Made by a program: the position numbers and the translations under genes. This document shows positions 52,458 through 62,147 of a DNA stretch of 64,000 bases, in pieces. The stretch covers positions 185,178-249,177 of the forward strand of contig PSQN01000013.1 in the NCBI GenBank assembly GCA_002989075.1, read 5' to 3'. A model generated the notes under the pieces. That model saw nothing but the letters and a program-made list of their open reading frames with translations, was not told the DNA's origin and did not search any database. The stretch is from Arthonia radiata. Taxonomy: Eukaryota > Ascomycota > Arthoniomycetes > Arthoniales > Arthoniaceae. Positions within the stretch are counted from its first letter, which is position 1; each line of letters opens with the position of its first letter.

Positions 52458-53130
52458 ATGGTAAGGCATTTTTGCGAAATTTCTCATTGGCACTTCGCGG
52501 CGGCAAAGAGGAGGATGCTCACGATCAAGATCTTTCACACACATCGTCAAGCGCTCACACTGGGTTGATCGTCGGGCTCTTCGAGCAGCAACTTAGCAGC
52601 ATTGGCATCAGTTTTTGCTTCGAGATTGGAGAGAAATTGGAGATCACACGACAGCCAGGCAACGACTCGCACAGCTTCGAATTCCATGCCGAGCTTCAAA
52701 ATGCAAACATAACTTCAAAGCCTATACAGCAGCCGAGCAGTCTGGGCGCGATAATATGAAATCATTTGCTGACCATTTCTCGATAGACTCTCGCCGTCGA
52801 TCTCCTCAACCCAAGCCCTCATCATGAGGCCCGCAAGCACAAGCTCAAGGTACGGTTCCTCGCCTGAACACCACTCCAAATATTTCGATCCACCGCAATC
52901 CAGTACCGGCTTTCCAAATGCTCGCATGGGACTGACGTCTTTCATAGACCCTCGTGCCAGGCCCGCGCAGCTTCTTCATGGACGTCAAATGCCCCGGCTG
53001 CTTCACCATCACCACCGTCTTCTCACACGCTCAAACCGTCGTCGTCTGCGCAGGCTGCTCCCAAGTTCTCTGCCAACCCACCGGTGGCAAGGCGCGCTTG
53101 ACCGAGGGCTGCTCTTTCCGGAGAAAGTAG
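52458..53130 (+). CDS. RPS27: 40S ribosomal protein eS27
   Basis: Exon 1 is only the ATG (52458-52460, followed by GTAAGG); exon 2 52787-52849; exon 3 52948-53130; introns 326 and 98 bp. The 82-aa product has the exact length of eS27: [19 protein letters not shown], then [39 protein letters not shown] and SFRRK. The four Cys (CPGC, CAGC) form the conserved zinc finger. It is a component of the small ribosomal subunit. The codon split directly after ATG and the long first intron are a common layout for fungal ribosomal protein genes, where the first intron may carry regulatory sequence. Part of intron 1 is an open frame, but it has no start of its own. Confidence 0.92.
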
Positions 53131-53795
53131 ATCAAAAGAGTTGCTTTTGGCGGTTGGACAAATACCCAAGTACGATGCATGAATAACAGGATGCAGTCAA
53201 TGGAAAGTCTGGGGATGTGAGACGAGTGGATATCATGAGATGTGGATGATGTGGATGGCGTTACTGGGTGTGTGCAAAATGCATGAGCCGAAGGGATAGG
53301 AGAGATGGCACATCATACACACGACTGTCACTGCATGAGCGTTCCTATTGCATCAAAACGCTGTCTTTTTGCATAGACATGGGCGCGAGGACCTGCGGGA
53401 CGAAATGCTGTTGAGGATACCTACCCTTTTGCTCTCTGCAAGTACTTGCTTCTGTAGAAATCAATCTGGTATCCCCTAATTATGCTCTGCGCCGCTCCTT
53501 CGCGATTGACCTTCCAGACTGGCATAAAATTGCACCATACTGTAGCTGCTCGTGCTTCTGCTGTAAAGTTCTTCATTTCAGCTCATTTACCACGTGCCTG
53601 ATATTTCAGGCTCAAGAAATCGAAGTCATCCGATGATTCACGCCCCTCCAGCCCTCCTTTCTACACCAGCAACCCGCCTTTGGCGGCACTGCAACAACGA
53701 TTTTCATTGTCTTTCTGCGCCTTTGAGCATTTGAATCTGTCGCGTGGTCAGGCCCCGAGAGCCAGATACGCCACCGCCAGCTCCTCAGCGTTGAT
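53131..53795. other. Intergenic, no gene seen
   Basis: 3' flank of RPS27 and promoter of the RING gene. No coding signal; pyrimidine-rich near 53640-53700. Confidence 0.45.
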
Positions 53796-56371
53796 ATGGC
53801 CTCCAACCTCAACGCCTCGAAGCTCGGAAACAACGCGTCCTCGCTCGCCGTCTCTCCAGCAGCCTCCCAGGTCGGATCAGGTCCCGTCGACAACGCGTCA
53901 CGCCGAAGCGGCAGCTCCGGAAGCTACGGGGCAGGGTCCTCGACGCGTGGAGCCGCTGGCAGCCAGCCTCGAAAACAGCAGGGGTCAAAGAACCAGCACA
54001 AGCACTCGCGGCGATATAGGTTAGCAGACGAGGATGCTATTGCTGAGTCTGTGAGTACCATTAAGTTGTCTCCGCCGGCATCTTAGCACCTGGAGGAGCG
54101 AATTCAGACCATGGGGAAGCTGACGTACACGCTCGCGATATAGGCAGCCATGCGGTCTTTTACAAATAAGAAAGGACAGACGTCTATTACGCACCTGATG
54201 AGCTTCGCACTACCGCCGCGTCCTAGTCAGCATTACCAGCCGAATTACCAACGCCAGCAGAATAGGTCTGCCAGGTGGGGGTTGGGGTCTGGACACCATG
54301 CCGTGGATAAGGCTCGATACGTCCATGCCAACTATAGGTACAGCCCCTTTTTTCCTACAATAAGAGTAGATGACCTGGCGAAGGCTTTTTGAAGCAGGGA
54401 AACGACTATCGGAAACCATTCATATGTATCCGAAAGGCTGTTCGAAAGCACTGCGCTGACCCAGCCATGCTAGGTTCCTCGTCGACCCTCGAGGAGAATA
54501 TTCGCCTCAGCGCGTCGATGCTGATGTCTATTTGGATTGGTCATCAATACTACAGATACTAGTTTCGCCGCTCAGGTGAGTTTGGAGCCTCTCTACCCTT
54601 GCTGCTGTAGTCCAATCCGACCGCCTCGTCGCCCGCGTTGTCCAAAGATGACTTTCTACCGCTACGGCTATCAGGGCGCGGATGCTGTACATGACTGAAT
54701 GAGCTGACACTTTGTTCCAGTCAGCCAGCAGCATGCCCCATATGTCTAGGAGACCCAGTAGCACCACGAATGGCCAAGTGCGGGCATATTTTCTGCCTAC
54801 ATTGCTTAATCCGATACATGCATTCGAGTGACGGAGCTGAACACCATCCAGAGAAGAAAAGCAGGTGGAAGAGTTGCCCGATTTGCTGGGATAGCATGTT
54901 CATGGCGGACATGAGAGCAGTACGGTGGTTCCAGGGTCAGGAACCTGAGGTTAGTTCTAACAATACGCCAGTCTGCTGTCCTTGTTCCAACTACTTCTGA
55001 AAAGTTAACGATCCGTTGCTGCTGCTGTTCAATTTCCGCTAACACATCAACCAGTCTTTGACCGAAGGTGGTGATATTGTCTTACGGCTGTTGGTCCGCC
55101 CAGCAGGCAGCACTTTGGCACTCCCGAAAGATGCATCGTCAGCGCTCATGAAAGGTGAGGAGATTCCGTGGCATTTCGCTGCTGATGTCATGGACTTTGC
55201 TCGTGTAATGAGAGGCACGAGCGAGTATATGCTCGAGCAATACGATGACGAGATCCACCAGCTAGTGCAACTAGAACGACACGACGAGGTCATGTTTGGA
55301 GACGATAATGAATGGACGCAGAAAGCCATCCGTTCTTGTCAGGATGCGAAGGAGCGGACACGCTTGATTGGATCTGGCACATCCACAGCACCAGTTTCAG
55401 TCGTCTCGGCGGCGCATGCAAATGAAAGCGTTCCCACGACCATATCGAAAACAGATAGCGCACTGTCCCAGTCGATTGCCCAGTACCGCTCTTCGCGCGA
55501 GCACCCACCGCCATCAGGCCCGTCGGACTACCACTTTTATCAAGCGCTTCAGCATTACTATCTATCGGCACTGGACATTCGCATTCTCAAAGCTGCTTTC
55601 GGCAGCTACGCAGCCTTCCCTTCCACCATACTGCCACGCGTTGAGCGCATCTCGACCGGCCATATTGTGGATGACGATTTAAGAAAACGCCACAAATACA
55701 TGGCACACCTTCCCCATGGGTGCGAGGTGGCGTTCTTGGAGTGTGACTGGACTGACACAGTACCGAAAGCAACATTAGCCCACTTCAGCTCCGAAATAGA
55801 GAAGAGACGGAAGCGAAATGCAGACAAAGAGGCGCGGGAGGAAAAAGAGAGGGCTCGTGCAGAGAAAGAAGAAGACGACAAACGCTGGAAAGAAGCGCGA
55901 CGAGTAAAGCGGCCGCAAGGTGTCCCGGACGATCTTGATGCCAGTGCCGGTGGTGTCAATCTGAACGAATTTCAGCCTCTGACAACAGCCACGCCCGGCG
56001 ATGAGATCGACTTTGGCAGTCCTCCTGATTGGCAGCGCCAGCGGAACGACCTCGGATTTGGGGCTTTGGCTAGCCCTTCGACAAGTCCTGCAGCCTCGCG
56101 TACGACGGTATGGGGTACTGCTGTAATTACGCCAACAAGCCCTCTCGTCCAGCCAAAAGAGCAGGAGCTGCCGAGCCAAGATGATGGTTGGCTACAGGAT
56201 TGGGAGAAGGAGCTACTCGACCACGATGTAGCGCTAGTCGAGCAAATGGAGGGTGTCGGCCTCGACAGTCCTGGGCCAAGTAGCGCCGGCGCCGGCGCCT
56301 CAGCTAAGAAGAAGGGCAAAAAGAATAAGAAGATCACGCTGATGTCTACTAGCCAGCGAAGAGGTGCATGA
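53796..56371 (+). CDS. RING E3 ubiquitin ligase of the RNF10/Mag2 family
   Basis: Five exons (53796-54050, 54144-54337, 54474-54575, 54721-54949, 55055-56371) encode 698 aa. A Ser/Gly-rich N-terminus is followed by QTSITHLMSFALPPRP and DKARYVHANYRFLVDPRGEY, both hallmarks of the family. Then comes a classical C3HC4 RING at residues 189-239 (Cys 189, 192, 204, His 206, Cys 209, 212, 236, 239). The C-terminal half has VLRLLVRPAGSTLALP, a long charged helix (about 55790-55910) and a basic KKKGKKNKK end. Family members (RNF10 in animals, Mag2 in yeast) ubiquitinate 40S ribosomal proteins in translation quality control. The ribosomal protein eS27 gene is directly upstream. Confidence 0.88.
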
Positions 56372-56947
56372 TGAACATAGACCATGGACAGCATTGTGGA
56401 GATGTCATTTTGATGCCAATAGACGTGCCAAATGAAGTCATGAGCGACAGCTAAACAGCATTTACGAGCTTCTAGTTCCTTGGAAAAGTGTTCACATGGG
56501 TGCTGTTTCACCGGCATTGCTCCGATATACGTATTACACTGCCACTTCCGTGCATAGCTATGGGCTGTTGTTGTTTTTGGAACGTCTTTGCTGTAGTGAA
56601 GCTGAGACGTCCGTGAATGACCGTCGACTGTAGAGACGTGAACGGAACCGAAGGAACCAGACGATTGAGATCACTCTAGAGGGCAGCCTGCAGCCTACTC
56701 TTTGGGCCAATCGAAAGGCTCCATCATTCTGAAGTTAGACACGATGGCTGCGTGGTAACATTTCAGCTTCTGCTGTGGTGCGTCTTACCGAACGTTACGC
56801 GCACTGGGGTCGGACGCAGAACATCTGCGAAGCGCGGCATTTGAATTCCACGCCACGTGCATCTCCTAGCGATATTACAAAAGTCGAAAGCAAGAGGGAC
56901 AGGTACAAAAATAGAGGCCAGCTCAAGGAGCGTGAGCAGATGTCTCC
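56372..56947. other. Convergent intergenic region, no gene seen
   Basis: 3' flanks of the RING gene and the minus-strand Cys-rich membrane protein. No supportable feature. Confidence 0.45.
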
Positions 56948-57845
56948 TCACTTCATTTCGCTAACACTTTGCCCATGTAGCTCTTCACGGCGCGGGTATA
57001 CATCATGTTGCGGTCCCACCATGAAGCCTGGTTGCTGATGTACGTATCCGTACTGTTGCTTCTGCGCCGACTGCGGTGCGTAGGATTGCGTGTTCCCACC
57101 CTGTGGGGCGTCGCTGCGTTGCAACGAGGCAGACGCATCCTTTGACCTCTTCCGCTTGCGCTCTCGATACAGAAGTAGAGCCAGGCTGGCTAGGGTTACA
57201 ACGCCGAGGGGTATACCAACTGCCAGTCCGATGGTGGTCTGCGACTTGTGGTTCGTTGGGGTTGCAGCAGCCGTCGTTGGCGAAATGCCAGTAGCACTCG
57301 CAGTAGCCGACCCAGAGAATGAAGTAGTCGCCGGAGTGCTATTCGGGCTCGAACATACAGGGTATGGATTGCCTGGAGAAACCCTCGAGAAGTTCGAAGC
57401 ACCTCCATGGCCGAAGCAGCATCCCTCGCCGTCGTAGTCGCAGCAGAATGTGTGAGAACTGGAAGCACAGGACATCAAGTTGACATAGCTGTCTGTGCGT
57501 CCTATACGAAAACCCCGGTCAGCCTTCGGACCTCGTATTGAGCAAGCACGAGGCAAAGCGAGCCAAATCATTACCTTCCGAGCAGATCGTCGCCGGGCAC
57601 GATCCCGACGCCCACAGACTGTCGGTGCAGCCGCCGCGATAGAGGAAGCCCGCTGATCCATAACAGAGGCCCGTGTTGGAACACATGGCAGTGGCGTCGC
57701 AGCATGCGCTGACGGCGCCGTTCGCGGTCGAGTTGCAAGGGAGGTAGTCGGATGCTACTGAGCCGTCGCGGTGGTAGCATGGCGTTTGCGAGATCGCAAG
57801 AGTGGCTATAGCGATGCTCAGAAGGAGAGGAATGGACGAAGACAT
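56948..57845 (-). CDS. Cys-rich type I membrane protein, unknown function
   Basis: Exon 1 57845-57575, 73-bp intron (GTAATG...TATAG), exon 2 57501-56948, 274 aa. A signal peptide (residues 1-19) is followed by an ectodomain with about 14 cysteines in the pattern TPCYH...LPCNS...ACCDATAMC...LCYG...GCTD...SCPATIC, then SCASSSHTFCCDYDGEGCC. A Ser/Thr/Ala stretch (likely O-glycosylated) leads to one membrane span, IGLAVGIPLGVVTLASLALLL, and a basic RERKRKRSK stop-transfer. The Gln/Pro/Tyr-rich cytoplasmic tail is about 75 residues long. The layout is that of fungal cell-surface sensor-like proteins. The ligand is unknown. Confidence 0.75.
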
Positions 57846-58493
57846 GCTGGGTAGTTTTACTCATGAGGATGAAGCTTCAGGGGGTTGGCATTATTGGTAC
57901 TTTACATTGCACGTCTGTAAGGCGTTTTTCAAGGACAGCAGGTTGCTTGTGATGATTCCAGGCCGTCTTATCGCCTACACCGAGCACAAGGCTATATGCA
58001 AGGCAAATTTATGCAGGAGGACAGCTCGCGTGGAAAGCGCTTAGCAAGCGAACGAGTGCAGGCCCGCATGAAGCATGCAATGTGAACGACGCTCAACATG
58101 TTTTAATATACGACTACAGGGTATTTAGAGCTCACATTGAAGCCCAAATTTCACGGTTGTTGGGAGAAATGATGTCTGACGAGCGAGGAGTGAGGTGAAG
58201 CTCGCGATGGTGTTATCAACTAACGTTGCCGCACTTACCGCCCAAGGCAAGGCGTATTTCGCGCATCCCAAACACGATTGTCTGCTGCTACTGTGCTGAG
58301 ACACGCTTGAACGTGACCGATTCGTTCGCGCCCGACATAGGTTTCTTACCACCAGACATTGAGCGCTCACCCGTCAATGTCACGATCCCAGACTTCGAGA
58401 GAGCCTAGATATTTGCCACCTCTAAATCCGCAATCTCCGTCCAGATTTCACCTCGCCATTCCAATGTATAATTTCTAAGACACCACATCTCGC
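57846..58493. other. Divergent intergenic region, no gene seen
   Basis: A 648-bp region between the membrane-protein gene (minus) and the FSH-type hydrolase gene (plus). Short ORFs only. Confidence 0.45.
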
Positions 58494-59606
58494 ATGCCAT
58501 CCGCAACCCTTCACTTCCGACCATCCTGTCCTTTCTTCCGCACGCCCCCCCGCACCACTACCTCCTTCTACGCCTCCAATCGCCGCCTTTCTATTCACCC
58601 TCACAATCGCACCCTCCACATCATGCCCGCGCCCACCACCTCCCAACAAAAACCCCTCCGCATCCTCCTCCTCCACGGCTACACCCAATCCGGCCCGCTC
58701 TTCCGCCTCAAAACCCGCGCCCTCGAAAAGTCCCTCCACAAACACCTAAAAGCCCTCTTCCCCTCCCACTTCACCACCCTACACTTCGACTACCCTACCG
58801 GCCCCATCCGCATCCGGCCGGCGGACATTCCCGGCTTCCTCACCTCCTCCAGCAACACAGCGAACCAGGAAGGCCACGGCGACGACGACGAAGCTGCCGT
58901 AAGCGAGAATTTCGGGTGGTGGGTGCGCCGCGGCGAGGAAGAGCCATTCGTGTATGAGGGGATTGAGCGGGGGTTGGAGACGGTGGCGGGGGTTTTGAGA
59001 GAGGCGGTGGAGGAGGGGAGGCCGTATGAGGGTGTTGTGGGGTTTAGTCAGGGGGGTGCGTTGGCGGGTATGGTGGCGAGTTTGTTGGAGGGGGGGCGGC
59101 GGGGGGTGTTTCAGGGGATGGAGGGGGAGGGGGGGATGGGGTGGCCTGTGAGCTTTGCGTCGGGCGGCGGTGGTGAAGGTAATGGGACGAAAGGGGTGGA
59201 AGGATGGTATGGACACGGCGTGGAAGGACGATCGCGACTTGAAGATACAGCGATACATCCGCCTCTCAAGTTCGCGGTCTCCTACTCTGGCTTTCGTGCC
59301 ACGAATAATCCGCTGTATACGCCCTTCTACGAGCCGCAGATACAGACGCCGATGTTGCATTTTCTGGGGAGCGTGGACACGGTGGTGGACGAGGCGCGGA
59401 GTCTGCGGTTGGTTGAGGCATGCGCGGGCAAGGAGAGGGTGGTGAGGCATCCTGGGGGACATGTGGTGCCTACGAGTACGAATTATGTGGGTGTATTGGC
59501 AGGGTTTGTGGGAGAGTGCTTGGGTTGGGTGGATGGTCAGGAGAAAGGTAGTGTTGGGAAGGGAAAGGGGACGGAAAGAGTGGAGGATATGGATGTGCCT
59601 TTTTGA
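58494..59606 (+). CDS. FSH-family serine hydrolase
   Basis: 370 aa from ATG 58494; an internal ATG at 58623 (MPAPTTSQQKPLRILLLHGY) gives the usual family start at about 327 aa. The extra N-terminal 43 residues are basic and Ser/Thr-rich and could be a mitochondrial presequence or UTR. Family motifs: LLHGYTQSG (oxyanion loop), FDYPTGP, nucleophile VGFSQGGALAGM, acid SVDTVVDE, and His in GGHVVPTS. The FSH/ovarian-cancer-gene-2-like family are small esterases, some within polyketide clusters, but no such cluster is seen here. A variable Gly/Glu-rich insert (about 59085-59230) interrupts the fold. The coding strand changes from C-rich to G-rich near 58900. Confidence 0.85.
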   Translation: MPSATLHFRPSCPFFRTPPRTTTSFYASNRRLSIHPHNRTLHIMPAPTTSQQKPLRILLLHGYTQSGPLFRLKTRALEKSLHKHLKALFPSHFTTLHFDYPTGPIRIRPADIPGFLTSSSNTANQEGHGDDDEAAVSENFGWWVRRGEEEPFVYEGIERGLETVAGVLREAVEEGRPYEGVVGFSQGGALAGMVASLLEGGRRGVFQGMEGEGGMGWPVSFASGGGGEGNGTKGVEGWYGHGVEGRSRLEDTAIHPPLKFAVSYSGFRATNNPLYTPFYEPQIQTPMLHFLGSVDTVVDEARSLRLVEACAGKERVVRHPGGHVVPTSTNYVGVLAGFVGECLGWVDGQEKGSVGKGKGTERVEDMDVPF

Positions 59607-59961
59607 GGTGCGAGGGTGAAGGCAAGGATGGGAGGGAAGGCGTGGACGGATAGAGTGTCTTGGGGGACTGATACAATTGCTTTTAGCGAGGCGCTGGTAG
59701 TCAATCGGTCTATTAGTACATGATCTATGATTGAATTTTACAAAGTCGAAGCAGGGGTGGTATGGACTGACCCAGCAGCAGTGGATCAAATCTACTAGCC
59801 TTCGCTGCCTTGCAAGCCAAAACCCACTACCTTCAAGGGCGTGGAATGCTCCTGGCATTGACCTGTCAACATCCGCTCCCTTGGGTTGGGAGGCTCGAGG
59901 CGTGAAGAGCCAGGCCATTGGGCTCAATATCGTCGACATGCGAGGCGCCAAGTAGAGCCTC
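59607..59961. other. Convergent intergenic region
   Basis: 3' flanks of the FSH hydrolase gene and RPN5. No gene seen. Confidence 0.45.
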
Positions 59962-61552
59962 CTAAGCCTTTCCCACTTCGGCCACGGGCTGAATGCGAGC
60001 CATCATTTCTCTGAAACGTTAATGTCAGTATAGCTTCTGAGCGATCAAACCCTGATAGCACTTACTCCTTGGTGATGAGATGGTCTATGCGCTCCAGCAG
60101 ACCCAACAAGCTCTTCATATTTCCACTCCACTCATTCAGCACATCATCCGCGTCCGCCGGCTTCTTGAAGCTGACGAGCTTTGCAGGCCGGTCGATCTTC
60201 GCATAGATGGTCTTGGACGTCACGAGATCACTGATGTACTGCTCCGTCTCGTCTTCGCTCAGATCCACCAACTGCGTCAAGCGCGCAAATTGTATCCGCG
60301 TGTAGTATTTCGCAATCACCCGTACGTTGTGCTCAATAACACGTTTGCGCAAGTCTCGCCATCGCTGGTAGGCTTTCCCTTCTGGGTCCTCATCGGTCTT
60401 TTCGTCCTTGGGGTGGAAGATGTCGGTCGAGCAGAGGTGCGGACCGAACTTCTTCTCGACCATAGGCCAGCGCATGAGCTCGGGCTTCGTGAAAAACGTC
60501 AATAGCTGAGCCTCTTCGGGAACATTTTGGGCGTTGCGTGAATCTTGAGCGATGCGGTGAAGGAGATCTGATTGTTCGTTGTCGTACGGTGCGAGGATGA
60601 TGAAGTAGATGATGCGAGCTAGCGTAGCTTGCAGTCTTTCAGCATTGTTCTCCACTGCTTCGGTGTCTAGCACGGCTCGGTAGTGTTTGCAGGCGTCGAG
60701 ATACTTGTCGTCATGCTTTGCGAGCGTAATCTGCTGGCCGTAATACTCAATCTTAAGGTCTGTAGGGTCGTCTTCTTGCGCCTCTTCTTCCTCTTTATCC
60801 GCCACATCCATGGCTGTGTTCTTCTCAACACCAGCTGCTGCCGTCTCCTTCGTCTTCTTTGCCGCTTTCTCCTTGGCTTCTTTCTCTTTTTTCTCTTTCT
60901 CAAGCTCCTCGGGTGTCTTTGACTTCTTGCGCGAGAGGTATCGTGTGCTAATCTTGCGACTGAGGATGGCCGCCTGTATCCAGTCGCCTGTGTTGATACA
61001 TAACTGCACCTGCGCTAGGATGAATTGTGTCTTCTCCCGCCGTGACATCGACCCAAACGTCTCAACCTGTAGCTCACACAACGTATCCCGTGCGGCCACC
61101 GTATCGCCATCGCTCTGCTTCATCTCCGCCAGCATTTTGGTCACTCTTGCTCTCTCGACTTCGACAAAGATCTTCCCTTCCGTGACCGTGCGCAACGTCT
61201 CGATGATTGAGAGGACTGTCTTCTTGTCATCCATTTGCGGCAGGGGTTCCATCACGGTTTGCACCATCTTCGTGATGGCCTGTCGTAGTTGGCCATGCTT
61301 CTTCGACAGGGCGATGACCTGTTCGTTGAGCATGGCCCAGTCCTTTGCTTGAGTGCATAGCTGGACGATGGCAACTAGTATCCGGGAGGTTGAAGGCAGG
61401 TCCGAGGCTTGACGGGTCTGCTTTTCGAGGACTAGAAGCTTATCGATGGCTTGTTGGAGGTTTGCGGAGGCGAGCTCCTCAACTTCTGGAAGAAGTTTGT
61501 CGACATCTTTGGTGAAGTCTTTGTCGGCCTTGATGACTTGGCCGTCGGCCAT
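59962..61552 (-). CDS. RPN5: 26S proteasome regulatory subunit Rpn5
   Basis: Exon 1 61552-60066 and exon 2 60010-59962, 55-bp intron, 511 aa. The second exon changes the end to LITKEEMMARIQPVAEVGKA, matching the conserved C-terminus, so the intron is well supported. It has helical repeats through about residue 320 (KHGQLRQAITKMVQ, REKTQFILAQVQLCINTGDW), a PCI domain at about 340-470, and the lid C-terminal helix. A Lys/Glu/Ala-rich low-complexity insert (about residues 222-262) lies between repeats. The protein is a scaffold of the 19S lid. It is divergent from the deubiquitinase gene. Confidence 0.92.
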
Positions 61553-62147
61553 GTTGGGGTTGGACTTCTATTAAAAGAGAGGAGGTTGGGTCAGCTGAAC
61601 CGCGGTAGTAAGTACGAGTCTTCGGAATATGGTGTGGCGGTTAGAGCAAATAGAATGGATGTTTAATTGGAGCAGGCAGAGGTCGAACGCGTCAGTCGAG
61701 ATGAAGCTCCGAATGTTGCTAGAGATGGGCCGAAATGAGTTGGGTTCGAGCCGTGCTCAAGAGCCCTAAATTAGGGGCCCGAAGGTCTGCACTTGGGGCT
61801 CCAGAGCCCCAATCCACTCCACGTTCAGGGCCTTTCTCAGCGGCTGAATCAGCACGTCGAGGCGGGGAGCGCTTGCTGATCTAAGCTCCCAAAGCCGACA
61901 AACGCCTTCTCATGTACTCTTTTTCGCTACACAAGAACAACCTCATCTCCGTCGGATATCTTGATCACCTGTCACAGCCAATCTGAATAGCTGTTGCGCG
62001 TATAGTCTCCAACCCTCTCTCGCTACTGCGCTCCAGAAACCCCACTCCAGCACCTCAACGCCCTCGCCTCCAATGCTTCCCCGGTCGTAGCGCTGTCTCC
62101 GCTTTGAGCAGTGCTACGGACTGAGGATTCTTCGTCCCCACTGAGAC
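61553..62147. promoter_or_regulatory. Divergent promoter between RPN5 and the UBP3-like gene
   Basis: About 595 bp between two ubiquitin-system genes transcribed in opposite directions, which could be co-regulated. GGGGC(C/T)C words recur near 61765-61815 (AGGGGCCCGAAG, TGGGGCTCCAGAGCCCC); the latter is partly palindromic. I see no clear Rpn4-type element (GGTGGCAAA). No coding sequence is supported. Confidence 0.35.

Noticed and set aside
52461-52786. Frame open through intron 1 of RPS27 as a separate small gene
   Set aside because: It has no ATG of its own and overlaps the ATG exon and donor of a gene whose spliced product has exactly the expected eS27 length.
58779-59951. 390-codon minus-strand ORF opposite the FSH hydrolase
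   Set aside because: Composition (Pro, His, Arg runs) is that of an antisense shadow of G-rich codons. The plus strand has all catalytic motifs.
61733-61770. GGGTTCGAGCC resembling a tRNA B box
   Set aside because: No matching A box or acceptor and anticodon stems could be folded around it.
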